Source: DASRQZ01 sp964571275
GTDB lineage: Bacteria > Myxococcota_A > Polyangia > Fen-1088
Assembly (NCBI GenBank): GCA_964571275.1
Contig: CAZNCQ010000008.1
Coordinates: 5,485-69,484, forward strand
Length of the DNA: 64,000 nt
Reading direction: 5' to 3'
Below are positions 18,439 through 26,411 of the stretch, one piece after another. The notes beneath the pieces were generated by a model. The model made no database searches and was not told where the DNA came from. It worked only from the letters and a program-made list of their open reading frames with translations. Made by a program: the position numbers and the translations under genes. Position 1 is the first letter of the stretch, and each line of letters opens with the position of its first letter.

Positions 18439-21186
18439 ATGTCGGAGATTAGCCGTGTCAAGCTGTTCGAGAAGCTGAATAGCGTCGGGTACAAGGCGAT
18501 CGAGAGCGCGACCGTCTTTTGCAAGCTGCGGGGCAACCCGTACGTCGAGCTGGTGCACTGGTTCCACCAGATCCTGCAGACCCAGGACTCCGACATCCAT
18601 CGCATCGTGCGCCACTTCCAGCTGGAGCCGTCGCGCCTGGCCAAGGACTTCACCGAGGCGCTGGACCGGCTGCCGCGCGGCGCGACGTCGATCTCCGATC
18701 TGTCATCGCACGTCGAGGAGGCGGTCGAGCGCGGCTGGGTCTATGGCAGCCTGATGTTCGGCGACGTGCAAGTGCGCACGGGCCACCTGATCGTCGGCGC
18801 GCTCAAGACCAACGTCCTGCGCAACGCGCTCTACGCGATGTCGCGCGAGTTCGAGAAGGTCAAGGCCGACCGCTTGACCGAGGAGTTCGACGCCATCGTC
18901 GGCGGCTCGCCGGAGACGTCGCTGCGCGCGGCGGGTACGTCGGCGTCGCCCGGCGAGACGAGCGGCGCCATCGCGCCGGCGGCGATGGGCAAGCAAGAGG
19001 CGCTGGCGAAGTTTTCCGTCGACCTGACCGAGCGCGCGCGCAACGGCGAGATCGATCCGATCGCGGGGCGCGACGACGAGATCCGCCAGATCGTCGACAT
19101 CCTGATGCGCCGCCGCCAGAACAACCCGATCCTCACCGGCGAGGCCGGCGTCGGCAAGACCGCGGTCGTCGAGGGTTTCGCGCTGCGCATCGCCAAGGGC
19201 GACGTGCCGCCGATGCTCAAGGACGTTTCGCTGCGGTCGCTCGACGTGGGCCTGCTGCAGGCGGGCGCGAGCATGAAGGGCGAGTTCGAGAACCGCCTGC
19301 GCCAGGTGATCGACGAGGTGCAGTCGTCGCCGAAGCCGATCATCCTGTTCATCGACGAGGCGCACACGCTGGTCGGTGCGGGTGGCGCAGCCGGCACGGG
19401 CGACGCGGCCAACTTGCTGAAGCCGGCGCTGGCGCGTGGCAAGCTGCGCACGATCGCGGCGACCACCTGGGCCGAGTACAAGAAGCATATCGAGAAGGAT
19501 CCGGCGCTCACGCGGCGCTTTCAGGTGGTGCAGGTGCCGGAGCCGACCGAGGACAAGGCGCTGCTGATGATGCGCGGCATGGCGTCGACGCTCGAGGCAC
19601 ACCACCGCGTGCAGGTGCTCGACGAGGCGCTCGAGGCGTCGGTCAAGCTCTCGCACCGCTACATCCCGGCGCGCCAGCTGCCCGACAAATCGGTGAGCCT
19701 GCTGGACACCGCCTGCGCGCGCGTCGCCGTGAGCCAGCACGCGGTGCCGGCCGAGGTGCAGGACAGCCGCAGCCGCATCGAGGGGCTCGAGACCGAGATG
19801 GCGATCATCGGGCGCGAGCAGTCGGCCGGCTGGGACACCGTCGATCGCGAGAAGGATGTGCGAGACAAGCTGCTCGTCGAGACCAAGCGCCTCGGCGAGC
19901 TCGAGACGCGCTGGAAGTCGGAGCAGGGGTTGGTCGACAAGATCCTCGGCCTGCGGCGCACGTTGCGCGGCGACGGCAACCCCGTCGACGGGCCGGCGGT
20001 GTCCGGCGCCGGCGCGCCCGCGACCAAGGACGGCAAGTCGCCCGCGCCGCCGTCGGCGCCCGCGAAGAAGCCGCAGGCGCCCGCCGACGAGGCGCAGCGT
20101 CCGGCGCTGCTCGCGCAGCTGAAGGAAGCGCAGGCCGAGCTGACCAAGCTGCAGGGGCAGACGCCGCTGATCTTTCCGACCGTCGACAACCAGGCGATCG
20201 CCGCCGTCGTCGAGGACTGGACCGGCATTCCCGTCGGCCGCATGGTCAAGGACGAGATCGAGACCGTGCTCAAGCTGGCCGAGTCGCTGGGACAGCGGGT
20301 GATCGGCCAGAACCACGCGCTGGAGATGATCGCCAAGCGCATCCAGACCTCGCGCGCGGGCCTGGAGAATCCGTCGAAGCCGATCGGCGTCTTCATGCTG
20401 GCCGGTCCGTCCGGTGTGGGCAAGACCGAGACGGCGCTGGCGCTGGCCGAGGCGCTCTACGGCGGCGAGCAGAACCTGATCACCATCAACATGAGCGAGT
20501 TCCAGGAGGCGCACACCGTCTCGACCCTCAAGGGAGCGCCTCCCGGATACGTCGGCTACGGCGAGGGCGGTGTGCTCACCGAGGCGGTTCGGCGCCGTCC
20601 GTACAGCGTCGTGCTGCTCGACGAGGTCGAGAAGGCGCACCCCGATGTGCACGAGATCTTCTTCCAGGTCTTCGACAAGGGGATCATGGAGGACGGCGAG
20701 GGGCGGCTCATCGACTTCAAGAACACGCTGATCATCCTGACGTCGAACGTCGGTACCGAGCTCATCGCCAACATGTGCAAGGACCCGGAGCTGCTGCCGG
20801 ATCCGGAGGGGATCGCCAAGGCGCTGCGCGAGCCGCTGCTCAAGGCGTTCCCGGCGGCGCTGCTCGGCCGCATCGTGACCATTCCCTACTACCCGCTCAG
20901 CGACTCGATGATCGGCAACATCGTTCGGCTGCAGCTCGCGCGCGTGGCCAAGCGGGTCTCGCAGTCGCATCGGATCCCGTTCACCTACGACGACGCGACG
21001 GTCAAGCTGGTGGTGAGCCGCTGCACGGAGCTGGAGAGCGGCGGCCGCATGATCGACGCGATCCTCACCAACAGCCTGCTGCCGCGCGTGAGCAAGGAGA
21101 TCCTCACGCGCACCATGGAGGGTCGGCCGGTGACCAAGGTGGCGGTCACGGCGCCGGCCGGCGACTTCGAGTACGCATTCGACTGA
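18439..21186 (+). CDS. clpV: T6SS sheath-recycling ATPase ClpV (TssH)
   Basis: 915 aa, a Clp/Hsp100 AAA+ disaggregase. The N-domain (about 1-160) should recognise the TssC N-terminus. The D1 module has Walker A GEAGVGKT (234-241) and Walker B FIDEAHTL. An M-domain follows, with an Ala/Pro/Lys-rich insertion near 525-555. The D2 module has GPSGVGKT (about 656-663) and LLDEVEKAH. It extracts and unfolds contracted TssB/TssC sheaths in the cytoplasm. It follows tssG after 36 bases with GGGAGAG before the ATG, and the TPR-methyltransferase gene starts 27 bases after its stop. Confidence 0.96.
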   Translation: MSEISRVKLFEKLNSVGYKAIESATVFCKLRGNPYVELVHWFHQILQTQDSDIHRIVRHFQLEPSRLAKDFTEALDRLPRGATSISDLSSHVEEAVERGWVYGSLMFGDVQVRTGHLIVGALKTNVLRNALYAMSREFEKVKADRLTEEFDAIVGGSPETSLRAAGTSASPGETSGAIAPAAMGKQEALAKFSVDLTERARNGEIDPIAGRDDEIRQIVDILMRRRQNNPILTGEAGVGKTAVVEGFALRIAKGDVPPMLKDVSLRSLDVGLLQAGASMKGEFENRLRQVIDEVQSSPKPIILFIDEAHTLVGAGGAAGTGDAANLLKPALARGKLRTIAATTWAEYKKHIEKDPALTRRFQVVQVPEPTEDKALLMMRGMASTLEAHHRVQVLDEALEASVKLSHRYIPARQLPDKSVSLLDTACARVAVSQHAVPAEVQDSRSRIEGLETEMAIIGREQSAGWDTVDREKDVRDKLLVETKRLGELETRWKSEQGLVDKILGLRRTLRGDGNPVDGPAVSGAGAPATKDGKSPAPPSAPAKKPQAPADEAQRPALLAQLKEAQAELTKLQGQTPLIFPTVDNQAIAAVVEDWTGIPVGRMVKDEIETVLKLAESLGQRVIGQNHALEMIAKRIQTSRAGLENPSKPIGVFMLAGPSGVGKTETALALAEALYGGEQNLITINMSEFQEAHTVSTLKGAPPGYVGYGEGGVLTEAVRRRPYSVVLLDEVEKAHPDVHEIFFQVFDKGIMEDGEGRLIDFKNTLIILTSNVGTELIANMCKDPELLPDPEGIAKALREPLLKAFPAALLGRIVTIPYYPLSDSMIGNIVRLQLARVAKRVSQSHRIPFTYDDATVKLVVSRCTELESGGRMIDAILTNSLLPRVSKEILTRTMEGRPVTKVAVTAPAGDFEYAFD

Positions 21187-21213
21187 AATGCTCGAGTCGT
21201 CGGCGCGCGTTTC

Positions 21214-22584
21214 ATGACTGAACTCTCCGGTGACGACGGCGCGGGCGGCGCCGAGGCTGCGCCGCGCGAGCTGACGATCGAACAGGCGATCGAGCTGGCG
21301 GTGGCGATCCAGAAGCGCGGTCGTCTCGACGCCGCCGAGGAGATCTATCGGCGGGTGCTCGAAGCGGTGCCCGATCAGGTCGACGCGCTTCACTTCCTGG
21401 GCATCTGCCGGTTCCATCGCGGCCAGCACGAAGAAGGGCTGGCGCTCGTGCGGCGCGCGCTGGCGCTGGCGCCCGACAGCGTCGACGTGCGCAACAACCT
21501 GGGCAACATGCTGTACTCGCGTCGGCGCTTCGAGGAGGCGGAGGCGGCGTTCCGGCAGGTGCTGGCGCTGGCGCCCGACTACGTCAACGCGCACGCGAAC
21601 CTGGGGTCGGTGCTGCGGCGTCGCCGCGACCTCGACGGCGCCGAGGCGGCGCTCCGGCGGGCGATCGCGCTCGCGCCGGATCACGGCGAGGCGTACCACA
21701 ATCTGGCCAACGTCTTGCGCGACATGGATCGCGACGACGAAGCGCTGGAGATGTCGACGAAGGCGCTGGAGCTGTGCCCGTACGACGGCGAAGCGTACCG
21801 GGCGATGGGTGCCGTGCTCTACGCCAAGGGTCGAGTCGCCGACGCGCTGGTCATCTATCGGCGGTGGCTCGAGGTCGAGCCGAACAGCGATTCGGCCCGC
21901 CACATGGTCGCGTCCTGCTCTGGCGACGCGCCGCCGCCGCGTGCGGCCGACGAGTTCGTACGCCGGACCTTCGAGGGGTTCGCCGATGGGTTCGATCAGA
22001 TCCTGACCAAGCTCGACTACCGCGCGCCGGCCCTGGTGGCGCAGACGGTGCGTTCGCTCGCGGGCGAGCCGTCGCGCGCGCTGTCGGTGCTGGACGCCGG
22101 CGTCGGCACCGGCTGGTGCGGCGCCGATCTGCGCCCGTTCGCGCGCAACCTGGTCGGCGTCGATCTGTCGCCCGACATGCTCCGCAAGGCGCGCGAGCGG
22201 CAGATCGACGGCCGCCCGACCTACGACGAGCTCTGCGAGGGCGAGCTCACGGCGTTCATGCGGGCGCGCCCGCGCGCCTTCGACCTGATTGTTTCAGCCG
22301 ACACGCTGGTCTACTTCGGGCCGCTCGAAGACGTGCTCGTCGCGGCGGCCGGCGCCCTGCGTCCCGGCGGCCAGCTGGTGTTCACCGTCGAGCAGGCAGT
22401 CGACGACGCCCCCGAGGGCTTCCGCCTCAATCCGCACGGCCGATACAGTCACGCCGAAGACTATGTGCGCCGCACGCTCGCGGGCGCCGGCTTCGCGGAG
22501 CCTTCGATCGACCGCGTGATCTTGCGGCGAGAGCTGAAGGTGCCGGTCGCCGGCTTCCTGGTGAGCACGCACCTCACGGGATGA
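21214..22584 (+). CDS. TPR-repeat protein fused to a SAM-dependent methyltransferase
   Basis: 456 aa. About six tetratricopeptide repeats fill residues 20-230 (units such as AAEEIYRRVLEAVPDQVDALHFLG). A class I methyltransferase domain follows from about 245, with SAM motif I LDAGVGTGWCG near 292-302, motif II FDLIVSADTLVYFG, and PGGQLVFTVE. It probably methylates a protein or small molecule bound by the TPR part; the substrate is unknown. It is the last gene of the tssA run, so it is likely co-expressed with the T6SS. Its 3' end overlaps the convergent lipoprotein gene by 11 bases. Confidence 0.85.
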   Translation: MTELSGDDGAGGAEAAPRELTIEQAIELAVAIQKRGRLDAAEEIYRRVLEAVPDQVDALHFLGICRFHRGQHEEGLALVRRALALAPDSVDVRNNLGNMLYSRRRFEEAEAAFRQVLALAPDYVNAHANLGSVLRRRRDLDGAEAALRRAIALAPDHGEAYHNLANVLRDMDRDDEALEMSTKALELCPYDGEAYRAMGAVLYAKGRVADALVIYRRWLEVEPNSDSARHMVASCSGDAPPPRAADEFVRRTFEGFADGFDQILTKLDYRAPALVAQTVRSLAGEPSRALSVLDAGVGTGWCGADLRPFARNLVGVDLSPDMLRKARERQIDGRPTYDELCEGELTAFMRARPRAFDLIVSADTLVYFGPLEDVLVAAAGALRPGGQLVFTVEQAVDDAPEGFRLNPHGRYSHAEDYVRRTLAGAGFAEPSIDRVILRRELKVPVAGFLVSTHLTG

Positions 22585-23344
22585 TGTCGACGGCGATCGG
22601 CCCGGCCCATCCTTCGGTGGGAGAGGACGTGCAGCTCTCGAACCCGCTGCAAGAGGTCGCGCTGCCGAGACCCTGATTGAAGACACTCTCCACGATGAGC
22701 ATCGCTCGACCGGTGATCGCGGGGGCGGTCATCACGACCGTCTGCGGAACCGATCCGTCCGGCGCGATCGCGAACGTGTAGAACGGCACGCCCGAAGGTT
22801 GAGCGTCGAGCCAGTAGAAACGGCCAGCGCCCAGATTGGGCCCGAAAGGAACCGTGGTCGCAGGCAAGGCGACCACCACTTGGCTGCCCGCGTGGATCGT
22901 GCCGTCGCCCGCCGGAACCAGCTGCGCGCCGACGCCCGGGAACAGATCGTCATAGGTGGCCTCGCCGTACACCCGACTCCCGCTGGCGATCCGCACGTGG
23001 ACCGGCCCGTCCGGCGCGACCGCGTCGAAGTTCACCAGGATGTCCCACACGCACTCGCCCGTTTGCTCAGGCGTGACCACGCGATCGTTGACCGCGACGG
23101 TCAGATCCGAAGGCAACGAGAAGCAGCTCTGCGCGCGGCTCGGCCATCCGAAGTCGACCGATACCCGGTATCCGATCGCATCCAGGGTCCCCGGATCCTC
23201 GTTCCACACGGCGGCGGTCAACAGATCGATCGGCGGCGGGGCGTCGGAGCCGCACCCGGCGGCGCCGGCCATCGCCGCCAGGCACGCGGCCGCGCGAATG
23301 AGCGCGCTCCGCGCCGCCGGCCGAAGCGTCCGCGCGCGCTTCAC
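22574..23344 (-). CDS. lipoprotein of unknown function, paralogue of the upstream gene
   Basis: 256 aa. It starts at a GTG overlapping the stop of the preceding gene (GTGA). The signal peptide ends in GAAGC. The mature protein shares a core with its neighbour: EATYDDLFPGVGAQLVP, then GDGTIHAG and QVVVALP line up with EGTFDDLLPGLGATLVT, DGMVHAG and EIVISP. No family is recognised; the pattern suggests a beta-rich surface or periplasmic domain. Paired Cys residues near the C-terminus (TSCSGFESCT) match CHGFAVC in the neighbour and may form a disulfide. Confidence 0.7.
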   Translation of the reverse strand: MKRARTLRPAARSALIRAAACLAAMAGAAGCGSDAPPPIDLLTAAVWNEDPGTLDAIGYRVSVDFGWPSRAQSCFSLPSDLTVAVNDRVVTPEQTGECVWDILVNFDAVAPDGPVHVRIASGSRVYGEATYDDLFPGVGAQLVPAGDGTIHAGSQVVVALPATTVPFGPNLGAGRFYWLDAQPSGVPFYTFAIAPDGSVPQTVVMTAPAITGRAMLIVESVFNQGLGSATSCSGFESCTSSPTEGWAGPIAVDIIP

Positions 23345-24063
23345 ATCGCCTCCGTCACGAACACCGGACCCAGCACGTTGCTGGCGTCGCCCAGGCACAC
23401 CGCGAACCCGTGGCAATTCACCGTCGCCTGGGGCCCGTAGGGCGACCCTCTCAACACCACGGCGGCGCGACCGCTGAATACGGGCATGTGGACATGGACT
23501 CCGTCGGGAAAACGGGTGGGCAGGTCGGCGGTGTATTCGGCGCCGGGCCAGGGTGTTCCCTCCAGGGGGAAAAGCGATCCCGTCGCGATCTCGCTGCTCG
23601 GCAGGCCGGGGGTCGGTGAAATCACGATCTCGTCGCCAGCGTGAACCATCCCATCCGCCGGCGTCACCAGCGTCGCGCCCAGCCCCGGGAGCAGATCGTC
23701 GAAGGTCCCCTCGGCGATCATCTCGCCGTTCTCCTCCGCAGTGACTGTGACCGACGAGGACGCCATCGTCGGCGTCGCCGCGACTTCGCTGTTCAGACAG
23801 TTGTCCGCGTCGCGTGTCAGCGGCACCGGCTGGCCGAAGGCCAAGATCTGCAGCGATGCCGGAAGGTCGTCGCAGCTGCCGTCGGTCTGCTTCTTTTGCT
23901 GGACGACCAGGGCGTAGACGAAACCGACTTCGGCGGCGGACGTCGCGGTCCAGTTCCAGTCGGCGCTGATGCCGACTTCCAGCTCGGGGCGGGTCGCGCT
24001 GTCGCCGCCGCACCCGCCGAGCGCCGTTCCGGCCACCGCTCCGAGCAGAAGTGCCAATCGCAT
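23341..24063 (-). CDS. lipoprotein of unknown function, first of a tandem pair
   Basis: 240 aa from the Met of MRLALLLG, which gives a clean lipoprotein signal ending ALGGC. A Met 14 codons upstream would add a charged leader and is less likely. The mature part begins with an acidic, aromatic stretch (ISADWNWTATSAAEVGFVYAL) and contains the core shared with the next gene. The two genes overlap by four bases and look like a local duplication that has diverged. They sit between the two T6SS gene runs, so a role at the cell surface during contact is possible but unproven. Confidence 0.7.
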   Translation of the reverse strand: MRLALLLGAVAGTALGGCGGDSATRPELEVGISADWNWTATSAAEVGFVYALVVQQKKQTDGSCDDLPASLQILAFGQPVPLTRDADNCLNSEVAATPTMASSSVTVTAEENGEMIAEGTFDDLLPGLGATLVTPADGMVHAGDEIVISPTPGLPSSEIATGSLFPLEGTPWPGAEYTADLPTRFPDGVHVHMPVFSGRAAVVLRGSPYGPQATVNCHGFAVCLGDASNVLGPVFVTEAM

Positions 24064-24225
24064 CCTAGGCTCGTACCGTCTCTCCCCTTTCCCAACCCCA
24101 TGCATGGCTCGGCAGATTAGCGCACGCCTTCGTCACGGTCGAGCGCCACGCTTTCGTCGCCGCAACCGAATCGACCTCCGCTGAGACGGCATTGTGGCGA
24201 CGCAAGGGATGACCATCCTGTATCC

Positions 24226-24588
24226 ATGGACCGTCACGCGAGGGAGACCGCCGCCATGCTCGGGTTGGTCCTGGCGGGCGCCTGGATGGTCGGCTGGCAA
24301 ACCGGCGCCACCGGTTGGTTGGTGTGGACCGACTTGCTGGTTGCGTGCGTCGCTCTCGGCGGGATCGTCCCGGCAACCACCGAAGAGCTCTCTGGAATCG
24401 CGACCTGGCCGTTTGCCGGCCTCCTTCTGTTTGCGCTCTGGTTGTTGGGTTCGAGGTTCGGCGCCACCAGCTGGCTGACCTGGTTGAACCTGGGGGTTAG
24501 CTGCGCGTTTCTGCTCCTGACGGCTGGCTACATCTTTGCGAGCAGCGGCGCCGTTCATCTTCACCACCGGCCCCACCACCGTATTTGA
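24226..24588 (+). CDS. small four-helix membrane protein with an internal repeat
   Basis: 120 aa. Four hydrophobic helices fill most of it. The two halves repeat each other: GWQTGATGWLVWTDLLVACV and GSRFGATSWLTWLNLGVSC. This W-x-x-W-x-(D/N)-L pattern recalls SPW-repeat membrane proteins. The C-terminus is His-rich (HLHHRPHHRI). The function is unknown. No clear Shine-Dalgarno sequence precedes the ATG, and an internal Met at codon 11 could also start the protein. Confidence 0.6.
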   Translation: MDRHARETAAMLGLVLAGAWMVGWQTGATGWLVWTDLLVACVALGGIVPATTEELSGIATWPFAGLLLFALWLLGSRFGATSWLTWLNLGVSCAFLLLTAGYIFASSGAVHLHHRPHHRI

Positions 24589-24638
24589 TCAACGCGCGCT
24601 CCGTCGCTGGTCTGCGGAGCTCGGAGGTCCGTGAGCAT

Positions 24639-25418
24639 TCACTCCCGCTGCCAGGCCGGCTTCGCCGTGTAGACAGCGCGATAGTAATCGGAGAGCGACA
24701 GCGCGGCCGCCGCCGCCTCGTCGCACAGGACGGTGACGTGCGGATGAAGTTGCAGCGCCGACGACGGCACCAGGGCCGTCACCGGTCCCTCGACGGTCCT
24801 GGCGAGCGCCGCCGCCTTGGGCGCGCCGGTCGCCAGCAGCACGCACCGCCGAGCGGAGAGGATCGTCGCGATCCCCATCGTGATCACGTGCGCGGGAACC
24901 GGTTCGGCGCCAAAGGCGGACTGGTTGGCGGCGCGCGTGCCCTCGGAGAGGGTCTTGAGGCGCGTGCGCGATCCCAGCGACGAGGTCGGTTCGTTGAACG
25001 CGATGTGGCCGTCGGCGCCGAGACCCAGCAGCGCCAGGTCCAGCCCGCCGGCGGCGGCGATCGCCGCCTCGTACGCGGCGCAGCTGGCGGCGATGTCCGC
25101 CGCTCTGCCGTCCGGCACGTGGATCCGCGCCGGTGACAGGTCGACCTCGTCGAACAGGGCCTGCTCCATGTACCGGCGAAACGACGCGGGGTGATCCGCC
25201 GCCAGGCCGACGTACTCGTCCAGGTTGAACGTGGTCGCGCGCGAGAACGAGAGGCTCTCTTCGCGGTGCAGCCGCACCAGCTCCGCGTACAGCGGCCGAG
25301 GCGTCCGTCCTGTCGGCAGGGCCAGGACCGCCTCCGGCTTGCGTCCGAGCAATCGCGCCACGAGGCGAGCCCCCGCCACGCCCACCGCCTCCGCCGTCGA
25401 AAGAATTGCTACCTCCAT
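24639..25418 (-). CDS. nagB: glucosamine-6-phosphate deaminase
   Basis: 259 aa. It should convert glucosamine-6-phosphate to fructose-6-phosphate plus ammonia in the cytoplasm, feeding amino sugars from chitin or peptidoglycan into glycolysis. Key blocks are LPTGRTPRPLY, NLDEYVGL (D67 as the likely catalytic Asp), LGLGADGHIAFNEP (D136, H138), and the late TMGIATILSARR. The length is normal. It lies between T6SS gene groups with no nag partner nearby, so its position is odd; recycling of wall sugars released from lysed prey would be a fitting but speculative role. Confidence 0.93.
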   Translation of the reverse strand: MEVAILSTAEAVGVAGARLVARLLGRKPEAVLALPTGRTPRPLYAELVRLHREESLSFSRATTFNLDEYVGLAADHPASFRRYMEQALFDEVDLSPARIHVPDGRAADIAASCAAYEAAIAAAGGLDLALLGLGADGHIAFNEPTSSLGSRTRLKTLSEGTRAANQSAFGAEPVPAHVITMGIATILSARRCVLLATGAPKAAALARTVEGPVTALVPSSALQLHPHVTVLCDEAAAAALSLSDYYRAVYTAKPAWQRE

Positions 25419-25463
25419 GTGTGACCGTGCGGCTGACGCGGCAGTGATCCGTCGGGCCGCTGC

Positions 25464-26411
25464 TCAGCCGAACGCCGTCAGCAACTCGGCGAGGCTGGAG
25501 CCGGGGTTCTCGACCAGGCGCCGCTGCTCGGGCGTCAGCGCCTTGAGCGCCGCCTCGATCGCTGCGCCGACCTCGGTGCGCAACGGCCAGAAGCGCGGCG
25601 CGCGGTGGCGTGGGTTCGCCAGGTAGGCGAGCGCCGCGGGTGCCGGATAGCCGAGCGTCACCAGCATGCGCGAGCTCTCGCCGCCGGTCCACAGCAGCGA
25701 CGGCGAGTTATCCCGCCACTTGAGCCGCCGCCGCGCCAGCTCCAGCCACAGCGTGCGCGCGGCGGACGTCGGCGCGGGCGCGTCGACGGTGATGACGCCG
25801 CCCTGTCCCGCTGGCCCGGTCTTGGCCGCCTGGTCGCACGCCATCGCGAATGTTCGCAGCGCATAGCCGAGCGACGATCGTGACGCTCCCGTCGCGGCCG
25901 CCAGCGCCTGCGCGCTCTCTTGCCCCAGGGCGCCCACCGCTGCGCGCGCGTGGGCTTCGCTCGGATGCGCCGGCGCATCCAGGCCCAGCGCCTGCGCGTG
26001 CGTGATCAAGTCGGGTCCGCTCAGCTCCGCGCCCGCCGTCGCCACCGCCCCGGCGGCCTGAATGAAGGGCTCGTACGCGGCCGGCATCGCCGGCAGCTCC
26101 TCGAAGAGACCGACCGCCGGCACCGTCGCAAACACCGACAGCGGGAACAGTCGCCCCGCCGCATCGGTGCCGGGAACGAACGCACCGACGAACGCGTAGC
26201 CCGAATCCGGCGGCGTCAGCACGAACGCCGTCGGACCCGGCGGCAGCGCCGTCTTCTCGGTGCGGATGATCTCCATCGCGTCCTGGAACCAGCGATCGAG
26301 CCCGGCCTGAGAAAACTCGCCCGCGTTGGCGCGCAGGAAGTCCGGCTGGCTTCGCACCTTGCCGTAGACGCCGATCGCCATTCCACCGCCCATGCCCATG
26401 CCCGCGCTCAT
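25464..26411 (-). CDS. tagF: T6SS post-translational regulator TagF
   Basis: 315 aa. The start codon ATG overlaps the tssM stop (ATGA). Family features are the N-terminal GVYGKVRSQPDFLRANAG with LDRWFQDAME, then YAFVGAFVPGTDAAGRLFPL and the C-terminal PSLLWTGGESSRMLVTLGYP. In characterised systems TagF holds the apparatus inactive, in part by binding the FHA protein; the kinase/FHA pair here fits that circuit. It is the last gene of the tssJ-tssK-tssL-tssM-tagF operon. The Gly/Met-rich first 11 residues are unusual. Confidence 0.9.
   Translation of the reverse strand: MSAGMGMGGGMAIGVYGKVRSQPDFLRANAGEFSQAGLDRWFQDAMEIIRTEKTALPPGPTAFVLTPPDSGYAFVGAFVPGTDAAGRLFPLSVFATVPAVGLFEELPAMPAAYEPFIQAAGAVATAGAELSGPDLITHAQALGLDAPAHPSEAHARAAVGALGQESAQALAAATGASRSSLGYALRTFAMACDQAAKTGPAGQGGVITVDAPAPTSAARTLWLELARRRLKWRDNSPSLLWTGGESSRMLVTLGYPAPAALAYLANPRHRAPRFWPLRTEVGAAIEAALKALTPEQRRLVENPGSSLAELLTAFG

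Noticed and set aside
18703..21903. 1066-codon open frame on the minus strand opposite clpV and the TPR-methyltransferase gene
   Set aside because: Its product is Arg/Leu/Asp-rich with no domain, as expected from the complement of GC-rich coding DNA; the plus-strand clpV is unmistakable.
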